A stretch of DNA of 13,687 nt from Lachnospiraceae bacterium (GCA_024699595.1 JAILPG010000118.1:1-13687), one strand, 5' to 3'; shown: positions 6,298-13,472, counted from the stretch's first letter. The notes: generated by a model from the sequence alone, not told the origin. Translations and numbers: made by a program.

Positions 6298-8034
6298 TTA
6301 TGCGGACTGCATCTTCCAGCTTGCGGCTTCTTCTCTGAGCTTTATGAATCTGCTGTATCTCTCATTGTTTTCAAGCAGCTCTTCATGTGTGCCGCAGTTT
6401 ATCGTTCCCCCGTCAAGTACCACGATCTGATCGGCATTCCTGATCGTCTTGAGCCTGTGAGCGATCATTATCACCGTCTTATTTTCCGTCAAAGCGTTAA
6501 AGGCTGCGATCAGTTTATCTTCATTCTCCGGATCAACATTGGCTGTCGCCTCATCAAGGATTATGATCGGAGCATCCTTAAGGATCGCTCTTGCAATTGA
6601 TATCCTCTGCTTCTCTCCTCCCGAAAGCGTTGCCCCGCCTTCACCGATCACTGTTGAATAGCCGTCCGGAAGTGACATGATGAAATCATGGCAGCATGCT
6701 TTTTTCGCTGCGGCTACAACGTCATCATGACTTGCAGTTTTTATTCCGAACTTTATATTATTTTCGATCGTGTCCGCGAACAGATAGACATTCTGAAAAA
6801 CAACACTGATATGTGACATCAGGCTTTCCAGCGTGTAATCTCTTACGTCCCGGCCTCCGATGGAAATGCTTCCTTCGTTCACGTCCCAGAAACGGGCTAT
6901 CAGCATGGCCAGTGTTGTTTTACCCGCACCGGATGAGCCGACAAAGGCAGTCATGGTCTTCTCCGGGAGCTCAAGGGTTACATCCTTTAATACCTCATTG
7001 TCACCATAGGAAAATGATACATGATCGATCGATATACTGTAATGCTCAGGATCGTATTCCCTGCCATTTTCGTCCATGACCGGAAGCAGCCCCACTTTCT
7101 CAGCTTCCTCAATTGAGCTTGAAACCACCCTCAGGACCGTAAGACCTGCTCCTGTCTGCTCAATATCGGCAAATACCTGAAAAGAGATGATCACTGCCAT
7201 AAGGGCATAGGTTAATGTCATGTCTTTGCTTATGAAGAGCGCCACCGCCGTAAAAAGAAGCAGGGCTTTGAATGCTCCAAGGACGACTCCCTGGATCTCA
7301 CCGTAAGGGATGAACAGTCTCTCCATCGCAAGATTGCTGTCCCTGTTTCCGTCGATCGCTCTTTTCAGGGCTTCATCACCCTTTCCTGTCAGATTAAATG
7401 ATTTGATAACACTCATCCCCTGAAGGCTCTCAAGTACTCTGGATACCAGTGCTGCCTCATTTTTCTGCCTTACCGGAGACAGGGCTCTGCTCTTCTTTTC
7501 CATGGATGAAGTGATGAGCATATAAATGACCATACCGATAAACTCGATAAGACCAAGCCTCAGATCAAAGAATAAGACGCAGATCAAAAAGACGACAGAA
7601 TTCATTAATCCGCTTAAGATCAGTACTAAAACATTTGCGCCCTGATTTTCCACCACATCCAGTACTGTAGTCGTGATACCGGTTACCTGATCGAGATTGC
7701 TGTCATTGAAATATCCCATCGGGACCTTTTTGAGCCGTTCTGCTATATCAAGCCTCTTGTAAGCACTCATATAATAGCCTGCATGAACGGCCTGAAGATC
7801 CGCAGCCATTTTCAGGATGAATTGTCCTATGATACTTATGCTCAGGAATATGATCGCCGTCCACGCAGGCTTCGTGGAATGATCACCCTTTTCAAATGCC
7901 AGAATAATGAAATAGATAGCTGCCATTCTGAACATCGAGAACAGCGATCTGAAAAACGAAATGATGATCGCCCTGTAGATCTTATTCTTTTCATGTCCGG
8001 AAAAATTTATGATCTGTCTGATCGCTTCAAGCAT
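6298..8034 (-). CDS. ABC half-transporter type B, module 3 (TMD-NBD fusion)
   Basis: A 578-residue protein with a six-helix membrane domain (about 20-300) and a C-terminal ATPase: Walker A GSSGAGKTT at 366-374, Q414 in VFQNVYLF, signature LSGGEKQR at 470-477, Walker B ILDEA with Glu495, and His526 in MIAHRLKT. All catalytic positions are present. Its ATG at 8034-8032 overlaps the TAA of the upstream subunit gene by one base (TAATG), so translation is probably coupled and the pair made in equal amounts. It groups with the module 2 type B subunit by Q-loop sequence and by the coupling region that lacks the LAHxxPE motif of the A subunits. It is the last gene of module 3; the TetR#2 gene starts 129 bp downstream. 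Only a very short stem followed by TTTTT lies in that gap, so transcription may partly read through into module 2. Confidence 0.92.
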   Translation of the reverse strand: MLEAIRQIINFSGHEKNKIYRAIIISFFRSLFSMFRMAAIYFIILAFEKGDHSTKPAWTAIIFLSISIIGQFILKMAADLQAVHAGYYMSAYKRLDIAERLKKVPMGYFNDSNLDQVTGITTTVLDVVENQGANVLVLILSGLMNSVVFLICVLFFDLRLGLIEFIGMVIYMLITSSMEKKSRALSPVRQKNEAALVSRVLESLQGMSVIKSFNLTGKGDEALKRAIDGNRDSNLAMERLFIPYGEIQGVVLGAFKALLLFTAVALFISKDMTLTYALMAVIISFQVFADIEQTGAGLTVLRVVSSSIEEAEKVGLLPVMDENGREYDPEHYSISIDHVSFSYGDNEVLKDVTLELPEKTMTAFVGSSGAGKTTLAMLIARFWDVNEGSISIGGRDVRDYTLESLMSHISVVFQNVYLFADTIENNIKFGIKTASHDDVVAAAKKACCHDFIMSLPDGYSTVIGEGGATLSGGEKQRISIARAILKDAPIIILDEATANVDPENEDKLIAAFNALTENKTVIMIAHRLKTIRNADQIVVLDGGTINCGTHEELLENNERYSRFIKLREEAASWKMQSA

Positions 8035-9776
8035 TACGCTGCACCCCCTTCACTGATATGTGCCTTCCACATAGCGTTATAAAGAGCACTTCCTTTAAGA
8101 AGTTCACTGTGGGTTCCAAAACATTCGACCGAGCCATTGTTGATCAGCACGATCTGATCGGCATCCGTGACCGTAGAAAGTCTGTGGGCAATGATGATCA
8201 CTGTTTTATCTTTCATCAGTCTGGTAAGAGCCCGCTGTATTACGGCCTCATTCTCCGGATCTATATAAGCCGTTGCTTCATCAAGGATCACAACAGGAGC
8301 ATCCTTTAGCATTGCTCTGGCAATGGCGATCCGCTGACGTTCTCCGCCGGACAGGCGGACCCCGCCGCTTCCCACTTTTGTCTGATAGCCATCCGGAAGT
8401 GCAGTTATGAATTCATCGCAGCCGGACGCTTTGGCGGCTTCACGGACCGCCTCATCGGAAGCTGATGTCTTTCCCATGCGGATATTATTCATGATCGTAT
8501 CGTCAAACAGCCAGTTATCCTGCGATACATACGCCACCTGATCATAGAGCTGTTCAAGCGGGATCGATCTTAAGTCTTTTCCGTCCATTTTTACCGAGCC
8601 ATCCTTCACATACCAGAATCCGCCGATAAGCTTTGCGATCGTGGATTTTCCGCTTCCGGAAGGACCGACGAGTGCGGTAAAGCTTTTTTCCGGGATCGTA
8701 AGGTTTACATGATGCAGGACTTCCTCGTCTTCATGATACGAATAGTTAACGTCACAGAATTCTATATTATGAGTTGTAAGCGTAACCGGTGTTTCCGAAT
8801 GATCCTGTTCTTCACCGGCCAGTAATCTGTCTACCGTAGCCACAGTAGTTGATACTTTGGCAGACGAATCCGTAAACTGGATCGCAGCAAGTATCGGTCC
8901 TACGATACACATGGAAAGCATGATCGAAGTCATAAAAACATCTGCGGAAATACTGCCCGAGATATACATATGCCAGCCGGCCGGCAATACCGTGACCAGT
9001 GTGCAGGGTGCGATCGTATAGCAAAGAGCCTGGCATACTTCCGTTTTTTTCATCCAGTAACAGTAAAAGGAAGCGTTTGCAAGTACCTTATCCTTGAATT
9101 TCTGAAAGGATGATCTGCTCTGACTGTATGCTTTGATCACCTCAATACCGTGGACATATTCAACGATGCTTGCATTCATGTCCTGAGTGATCTCCACGGA
9201 TTTCTTGTAATCCGCAGAATAACTTGCGGCTATAAATCCGAAAAACATCAGGCCGACCGGTACGGAGATCAGGCATATGAGTCCCATTCTCCAGTCGATG
9301 ATCATCATATAGATCCATACCGCCAAAGCACCGATGATATTGGATGTAAGTTCCGGGATCATATGTGCTATAGGACGTTCCATCCGTTCCACTTCGTCAA
9401 CGATGATCTGCTTTAGTTTACCGCTGGAAGTATCGATGATCGTACCAAGCGGCATTCTCGGAAGCTTTATAAATATCTGCTTACGTATCTCCGCAAGCAG
9501 TGAAAAGGTCGCTTTGTGACTGACGCTCAGTCCCATTGCATAAAAAAGACTTTTAAAGGCAAAGCCTGCAAAAGCAGCAACTATTAATACAAGATAATAG
9601 CTCCACTGCCTGTTTCCGGATATCATTCCGGAAATGATCTTAGCCGCGGAAACAAAAGGAACTATACCGGATACGACACCCAGTACGGCCAGCACAACGG
9701 ACGCAAGGAGCCTTCCGTGTTCAGGTTTTGCGATCTCCCATATTCTTGCCATGGGGTTTGGCTTTTGTTCTTTCAA
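8034..9776 (-). CDS. ABC half-transporter type A, module 3 (TMD-NBD fusion)
   Basis: A 580-residue protein from the TTG at 9776, which has AGGAGG 9 nt upstream. An ATG nine codons earlier (9803) falls inside the operator palindrome, before that ribosome binding site, so I reject it; an ATG eight codons further in (9752) is a less likely alternative. The membrane domain covers about residues 20-310 and includes DEVERMERPIAHMIPE (127-142). The ATPase has Walker A GPSGSGKST at 371-379, Q419 in VSQDNWLF, signature LSGGERQR at 475-482, Walker B ILDEA with Glu500, and His531 in IIAHRLST. The gene ends in a one-base overlap with its type B partner. It follows TetR#3, from which a terminator and a GGTTAGC/GCTAACC palindrome separate it, so it is probably expressed from a separate, repressible start. 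Substrate is unknown. Confidence 0.9.
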   Translation of the reverse strand: MKEQKPNPMARIWEIAKPEHGRLLASVVLAVLGVVSGIVPFVSAAKIISGMISGNRQWSYYLVLIVAAFAGFAFKSLFYAMGLSVSHKATFSLLAEIRKQIFIKLPRMPLGTIIDTSSGKLKQIIVDEVERMERPIAHMIPELTSNIIGALAVWIYMMIIDWRMGLICLISVPVGLMFFGFIAASYSADYKKSVEITQDMNASIVEYVHGIEVIKAYSQSRSSFQKFKDKVLANASFYCYWMKKTEVCQALCYTIAPCTLVTVLPAGWHMYISGSISADVFMTSIMLSMCIVGPILAAIQFTDSSAKVSTTVATVDRLLAGEEQDHSETPVTLTTHNIEFCDVNYSYHEDEEVLHHVNLTIPEKSFTALVGPSGSGKSTIAKLIGGFWYVKDGSVKMDGKDLRSIPLEQLYDQVAYVSQDNWLFDDTIMNNIRMGKTSASDEAVREAAKASGCDEFITALPDGYQTKVGSGGVRLSGGERQRIAIARAMLKDAPVVILDEATAYIDPENEAVIQRALTRLMKDKTVIIIAHRLSTVTDADQIVLINNGSVECFGTHSELLKGSALYNAMWKAHISEGGAA

Positions 9777-9794
9777 TTTAATGCACCTCCTCTC

Positions 9795-9812
9795 GGTTAG
9801 CATACGCTAACC
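9795..9812. promoter_or_regulatory. Palindromic operator GGTTAGC-ATAC-GCTAACC ahead of ABC-A3
   Basis: Two perfect 7-bp arms surround ATAC, immediately upstream of the AGGAGG of ABC-A3. This is the same motif as at 987-1002 with a centre 2 bp longer. It fits a TetR-dimer site. I could not find a convincing -35/-10 pair next to it. Confidence 0.65.
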
Positions 9813-9822
9813 TTTGTCTGAT

Positions 9823-9861
9823 AAAAAACGCCTTCTCTTTAAGCTGCTTAGGGAAAGCGTT
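9823..9861 (-). terminator. Intrinsic terminator after TetR#3
   Basis: Seven bases after the TetR#3 stop, AACGCTTTC pairs with GAAGGCGTT (one G-T wobble), with two further pairs inside after a mismatch, and the 3' arm runs into TTTTTT on the minus strand. This is the standard intrinsic terminator form. It separates the regulator transcript from the ABC operon of the same module. Confidence 0.7.
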
Positions 9862-9867
9862 TATATC

Positions 9868-10479
9868 CTAATATCCGAAGAATTCTCTCCACGCCTTTGA
9901 GAAAAAACGGTCCAGGGTATCCGCATAATGTAAAGCTTCTTCTCTGGTAAGATCATGTTCTACGGTCTGGAATACCGCGTTGACATTGGCCGTTACCAGA
10001 AGATGCAGTTCCTTCTCACTAAAGTCATTTAGTTTCACTCCCTGTTTCCTCAGAACCTCAACGAAAGACATGGTTGTCTCTTCCTCCAGTATTGCCAGAT
10101 CATGAAGGAAGGTCTCGTATTTTGTGCCCTGCGATCTGCAGACGATAAGCCGAAAAGCGTCCAGATGATCATAGATGTATGAGACCGTAAGTTTTGCATC
10201 TTTACTGGTTTCCCAGATACTTAAGTCCCCGTTGCCTATGATCTGCTCCTGATCACTTACTTCCTGACGGATGATCATCAGAAGCCCCTGATATGCAGGT
10301 TCCACCAGGGCGGAAAACATCTCTTCCTTGCTGCCAAAATGCTTATACAGTCCGGAGGCACTCATTCCTGCTTCATGCGCGATCCGCCGCAATGATGCAT
10401 CCGTAAATCCATACATTAAGAATTCCTTTTTTGCTGCCGCGACTATCTTTTCGTGGTTTGCAGTCTTATCAATAGGCAT
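9868..10479 (-). CDS. TetR/AcrR-family transcriptional regulator #3 (module 3)
   Basis: A 203-residue repressor with helix-turn-helix about residues 29-48 (SLRRIAHEAGMSASGLYKHF, then GSKEEMF) followed by a helical ligand and dimerisation domain. The ATG at 10479 has GTGAGG about 7 nt upstream. It is closely similar to TetR#2 and shares with all three regulators the sensor-domain pattern SxG(T/S)xYE and a conserved C-terminal segment. Its promoter holds two ACACTGT-centred dyads that flank and overlap the -10 box, which indicates autorepression; these differ from the GTTAGC palindrome in front of the ABC pair it precedes. Either it does not control that pair directly, or it recognises a second, unlike site. 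A terminator follows the gene. Confidence 0.92.
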   Translation of the reverse strand: MPIDKTANHEKIVAAAKKEFLMYGFTDASLRRIAHEAGMSASGLYKHFGSKEEMFSALVEPAYQGLLMIIRQEVSDQEQIIGNGDLSIWETSKDAKLTVSYIYDHLDAFRLIVCRSQGTKYETFLHDLAILEEETTMSFVEVLRKQGVKLNDFSEKELHLLVTANVNAVFQTVEHDLTREEALHYADTLDRFFSKAWREFFGY

Positions 10480-10498
10480 AAGTCATACCTCACCATAA

Positions 10499-10540
10499 AG
10501 CAAACACTGTACGCTCACGTTTATGAGAATACAGTGTTCG
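10499..10540. promoter_or_regulatory. Double TetR-type operator in the TetR#3 promoter
   Basis: AACACTGTA (10503-10511) and TACAGTGTT (10530-10538) form a perfect 9-bp inverted repeat, with GC(A/G) and CTCA/TGAG matches extending the symmetry to both ends of 10500-10541. Each arm is itself a near-palindrome centred on ACA(C/G)TGT, at 10507 and 10534, 27 bp apart. One site lies between the -35 and -10 boxes and the other just downstream of the -10 box, so binding would block the promoter. Two dyads suggest two bound dimers. Confidence 0.7.
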
Positions 10541-10554
10541 CTCTGGTTTGTCAA
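10526..10554 (-). promoter_or_regulatory. Promoter of TetR#3 (TTGACA-N17-TATTCT)
   Basis: TTGACA at 10549-10554 and TATTCT at 10526-10531 are exactly 17 bp apart and point at TetR#3. The double operator overlaps the spacer and the region after the -10 box. Confidence 0.75.
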
Positions 10555-10620
10555 GCTATTCTTTTTATTTTTTCCATTAACGCTTTTACCTTTATCTGCG
10601 GGAATCTTTTATAAGCTGCT

Positions 10621-10749
10621 CTATCCAAACATCATCGATTCCCCTCTGTTTGCCGCATCATCCGTAAATCCCAGATTCGAAACCAGATGGTTCCCAAAAG
10701 ATTTTCTATATAACATCCACATGGCGGATGGCATACCTGCAAACTTCAT
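10621..10749 (-). CDS. 42-residue coupled ORF, likely truncated enzyme N-terminus
   Basis: The ATG at 10749-10747 shares one base with the TAA of the preceding methyltransferase gene (TAATG) and has AAAGGAGG upstream, so it should be translated. The product begins MKFAGMPSAMWMLYRKSFGN, continues to a GFTDDAA segment and stops at a TAG. From memory this opening resembles the N-terminus of clostridial proteins annotated as L-2-amino-thiazoline-4-carboxylic acid hydrolase-like, which are far longer; that match is a tentative recollection. If right, this is a remnant left by a deletion that removed the rest of the gene, next to the module 3 promoter. No continuation is evident in the other frames of the next 60 bases. 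It could instead be a genuine small protein. Confidence 0.45.
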   Translation of the reverse strand: MKFAGMPSAMWMLYRKSFGNHLVSNLGFTDDAANRGESMMFG

Positions 10750-11264
10750 TACCTACTCCTCCTTTTACGTCCCGGCCAGGGGATACATCTGTTTACCCGC
10801 TTCTTGTATTCCTCGTATTCTGATCCGTACAGATCAGACAGCCATTTTTCTTCGGTGTTTATAAGTGTTACGGTCATGATAAGCCAGTCGATCACCAGCA
10901 GTATCAGCATCCATGCATTATGCCACATTAGCAGTATTCCTGATAGGGCGATCCACCATCCGCTATACATAGGATTTCTTACCCAGGAATAAATCCCTTT
11001 GGTCTGAAGTCTGTTCTCCGTAATGGATTCATCCATATCCGACCGAATCGCCCCGATATACCACACTCCTATTCCGTATATAACAAGCAGGAAACCTATT
11101 ACACGGAATATCAGTACCCAATGATCCTTCAGTATCCCAACTTTAAAAACATATCCGAACAGGATTATACCTATGATATTTACCATCGCCATTCCATATA
11201 TTATGTAAGGCCCCACTCCGAATAGCGGCAGTTTCTGACCCTCTTTCATGTAATTCTTAAGCAT
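10749..11264 (-). CDS. Membrane methyltransferase, isoprenylcysteine carboxylmethyltransferase (ICMT/PEMT-like) family
   Basis: A 171-residue protein with four or five hydrophobic segments (about 18-40, 48-70, 101-116 and 118-134) and the C-terminal signature of this family: an aromatic G-IYSWVRNPMY motif at 90-100, EEKWL at 138-142, and YGSEYEEYKKRV followed by IPW ending at 163. Members methylate lipid-soluble or membrane-bound substrates with S-adenosylmethionine; in bacteria the true substrate is usually unknown. The ATG at 11264 has AAGGAGG upstream. The gene overlaps the following 42-codon ORF by one base. It is transcribed away from the ZIP gene, and a minus-strand TATAAT (11364-11369) could serve as its -10 box. 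Confidence 0.82.
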   Translation of the reverse strand: MLKNYMKEGQKLPLFGVGPYIIYGMAMVNIIGIILFGYVFKVGILKDHWVLIFRVIGFLLVIYGIGVWYIGAIRSDMDESITENRLQTKGIYSWVRNPMYSGWWIALSGILLMWHNAWMLILLVIDWLIMTVTLINTEEKWLSDLYGSEYEEYKKRVNRCIPWPGRKRRSR

Positions 11265-11363
11265 TTTCTCCTCCTTGATTCCATTCGTATTTCATTTTCC
11301 GGATATGAATTCCGCCTGTCTGCGATATCCTCTGATCCGCAAAGTCCCCCTTCCATCGTCTGT

Positions 11364-11378
11364 ATTATATGCTATAAT
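11364..11378. promoter_or_regulatory. Back-to-back -10 boxes between the ICMT-like and ZIP genes
   Basis: ATTATA-TGC-TATAAT is an inverted repeat in which each arm is a perfect -10 box, one per strand. The plus-strand copy, TGCTATAAT (11370-11378), has the TGn extension. It ends 7 nt before the ATG at 11386, so the ZIP transcript would begin at or near its start codon. No good -35 box is seen for either direction. Confidence 0.5.
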
Positions 11379-11385
11379 GTCTTTT

Positions 11386-12153
11386 ATGTGGCAGATAATA
11401 ACAATTCCCTTTCTTGGAACAACATTAGGTGCAGCAAGTGTTTTTCTTCTTAAAAACAATCTCGATGGAAAATGGCAGAAAGCCATGACAGGATTTGCAT
11501 CGGGAGTAATGGTTGCTGCTTCTTTTTTCAGTCTTATCCTTCCTGCTCTTAACCAGACCGAGGACATGGGCAGGCTTGGATTCATACCTGTATCAATCGG
11601 CTTTGGCATAGGAATGCTGTTTCTTCTCATTCTTGATATCATCACTCCGCATATGCATTTAAACAGCAGTGAAGAGGGTCCAAGAAGCGGACTCAAGCGG
11701 ACGACCAAGCTGGTTTTGGCAGTTACTCTTCATAATCTTCCCGAAGGAATGGCTGTTGGAATAGTATGTGCCGGGTGGATGTACGGAAATGATACGATCA
11801 CTTTCACAGGTGCTTTGGCGCTTTCACTTGGTATAGCAATTCAGAATTTCCCCGAAGGAGCTATTGTTTCAATGCCTCTTATGGGTGAAGGCGTTCCAAA
11901 AGGAAAGACATTTTTATATGGGATGCTGTCAGGTATTGTGGAACCTATAGGTGCCCTTCTTGTGATAGCTGCATCCGGTCTGCTCATTCCTACCATGCCA
12001 TACCTTTTAAGCTTTGCAGCAGGCGCAATGATCTATGTTGTGGTCGAGGAACTTATCCCCGAAATGTCTGAAGGCGAGCATTCAAATATCGGAACGCTCA
12101 CCTTTGCTTTGGGATTTATCCTTATGATGGCCCTTGACGTGGGCTTGGGATGA
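11386..12153 (+). CDS. ZIP-family divalent metal transporter (ZupT/GufA-like)
   Basis: A 255-residue membrane protein with about eight hydrophobic segments. Motifs of the ZIP family are clear: HNLPEG at 116-121 and NFPEG at 154-158, the paired metal-binding helices, plus EELIPE at 221-226. It would carry zinc or a related divalent metal across the cytoplasmic membrane, mostly inward in this family. The frame is open from 11275, but the first 37 codons overlap the divergent control region and lack hydrophobic or family-like sequence; the family-like part starts at MWQIITIPFLGTTLGAA. I chose the ATG at 11386; one three codons earlier (11377) overlaps the TATAAT. Neither has a ribosome binding site, so the message may be leaderless. 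It is the only complete plus-strand gene here and ends 14 bp from a convergent gene. Confidence 0.85.
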   Translation: MWQIITIPFLGTTLGAASVFLLKNNLDGKWQKAMTGFASGVMVAASFFSLILPALNQTEDMGRLGFIPVSIGFGIGMLFLLILDIITPHMHLNSSEEGPRSGLKRTTKLVLAVTLHNLPEGMAVGIVCAGWMYGNDTITFTGALALSLGIAIQNFPEGAIVSMPLMGEGVPKGKTFLYGMLSGIVEPIGALLVIAASGLLIPTMPYLLSFAAGAMIYVVVEELIPEMSEGEHSNIGTLTFALGFILMMALDVGLG

Positions 12154-12167
12154 CAGTAGTTTCACAT

Positions 12168-12791
12168 TCATTTCTTGGCGATCACCGTGATCCAGGGTTT
12201 GCTCTTGTGGTGATCTGACTGCACCTTTGAAAATCCCGCATTTTTTAACGCTGTCTCTATCTCTTCTATCGTATGGCACTTCATTCCTTCAATGATCTTT
12301 TCATACTTAAGGCTTGTTTCATCCTTTCCGTCGGATTCATTTACGATCATGAATACTCCGCCCGGTTTCAGCACCTTTGCTACCTGAGCAAAGCAGTGTT
12401 TTAATCCCGGCCAGAAGTATATGGTTTCAAACGCCGTTGCAAGATCAAACTGAGCTTCAGGAAACGGCAGCGCAGATACGTCACCACGTTTGACCGTGCA
12501 TCGCCCGCTCTTTATTGCTTCGAAATTGAAAGCAGTCGCCTCGGATACGGATACTTCCGAATAATCTATAGCCGTGACCTTGGACATCGGATATTTTTTC
12601 AAAAGCTCTCCGGCATTTCTTCCTCCCCCGCAGCCGAGCTCAACGATCTCATCAGGTACTATCGCTTCCAGATGCGACAGGCCCCAGTCAGCCATTGCGG
12701 CGTGACCGCCGTTCATCCCGTTAACTATCACCTTCCCAAGAAAACCCTCCGGCTTTCTGGTCTGACTCACAAATTTCTTAAACAGCCCCAT
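12168..12791 (-). CDS. Class I SAM-dependent methyltransferase (a)
   Basis: A 207-residue soluble protein with a Rossmann-type methyltransferase core: motif I ELGCGGGRN at 51-59, the acidic end of strand 2 in AIDYS at 74-78, GDVSALPF at 103-110, and VLKPGG at 140-145 before the last strands. The N-terminal segment NGMNGGHAAMADWGL (24-38) is a recurring feature of one small methyltransferase subfamily I recall from Clostridia. The ATG at 12791 has AGGAGG 9 nt upstream. It lies 36 bp after another methyltransferase gene in the same orientation, so the two are probably cotranscribed. The sequence gives no hint of the substrate. Confidence 0.88.
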   Translation of the reverse strand: MGLFKKFVSQTRKPEGFLGKVIVNGMNGGHAAMADWGLSHLEAIVPDEIVELGCGGGRNAGELLKKYPMSKVTAIDYSEVSVSEATAFNFEAIKSGRCTVKRGDVSALPFPEAQFDLATAFETIYFWPGLKHCFAQVAKVLKPGGVFMIVNESDGKDETSLKYEKIIEGMKCHTIEEIETALKNAGFSKVQSDHHKSKPWITVIAKK

Positions 12792-12827
12792 TACCTGTAT
12801 CCTCCTTATGCCTGCTCATGTATTTAG

Positions 12828-13472
12828 TTATTTCGGTTTCCTTGCGACACAGTGCAGCCTGCAGAATCCCCTCTTTTCAAACAGTTCCATATAAAGTCCC
12901 GCTTTTTTGCATAACTTTTCAACGTCATCCTTTCCGTATATACGCACGTCACCGTGTCCCGTAAGATTGATAAGTGGGATCTCAATATGGTTGCAGAACC
13001 ACCTTACCGCCGCCGTATTCATTGTCATATCGCGCAGTATCAGCCTTCCGCCGGGGCGAAGGACACGGTATACGCTGTCAAAAAAGTCCTGGACATTTGG
13101 ATAGTGATGGAAGCTTTGACAGCAGATGACTACATCAAATGACTCATCATCGAAAGGAAGCTTCTCACAATCCCCGACCACAAGCCTCACATCCTCCATA
13201 TTCTTTGCTCTTGCAACCTCTATCATTTCAGGTGTAAGATCGATCCCCGTATAATGCTTATCAGGATACTTTTCATGGAGGAGAGTCAACATCGGCGCCG
13301 GCCCGCAGCCACAGTCAAGAAGATCTGTAAAATCCTCTTTTTCAAGCTCTGCAAGTACGTCGGGATAATCTTTTTTGCACATCTTATATACTCCGCCCTG
13401 ATCGGTCTCATATATCTTTGCAGCCTTAGAAAACTCCTTAACCGATATGTTCTTGTATTCTTTATCCGTCAT
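12828..13472 (-). CDS. Class I SAM-dependent methyltransferase (b)
   Basis: A 214-residue protein of the UbiE/Methyltransf_11 type. Motif I is LDCGCGPAP (52-60), followed by GIDLTPEM (76-83), GDCEKLPFDDESFDVV (100-115) and VLRPGG (137-142). A C-terminal section (FCNHIEIPLINL, about 159-170) is likely the substrate side. It is not closely similar to the methyltransferase that follows it, so the two arose separately and are not a recent duplication. The ATG at 13472 has only a modest AAGGTGA about 9 nt upstream. It is likely the first gene of a two-gene unit, with a short hairpin just upstream at 13504-13524. Confidence 0.88.
   Translation of the reverse strand: MTDKEYKNISVKEFSKAAKIYETDQGGVYKMCKKDYPDVLAELEKEDFTDLLDCGCGPAPMLTLLHEKYPDKHYTGIDLTPEMIEVARAKNMEDVRLVVGDCEKLPFDDESFDVVICCQSFHHYPNVQDFFDSVYRVLRPGGRLILRDMTMNTAAVRWFCNHIEIPLINLTGHGDVRIYGKDDVEKLCKKAGLYMELFEKRGFCRLHCVARKPK

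Noticed and set aside
1826..9776. Bacteriocin or peptide exporter with an N-terminal protease
   Set aside because: No C39 peptidase domain precedes the membrane domains, and no leader-type peptide gene was seen nearby.
11275..11385. N-terminal extension of the ZIP gene from a TTG at 11275
   Set aside because: It overlaps the ribosome binding site region of the divergent gene and the promoter, has no ribosome binding site of its own, and precedes the family-like start.
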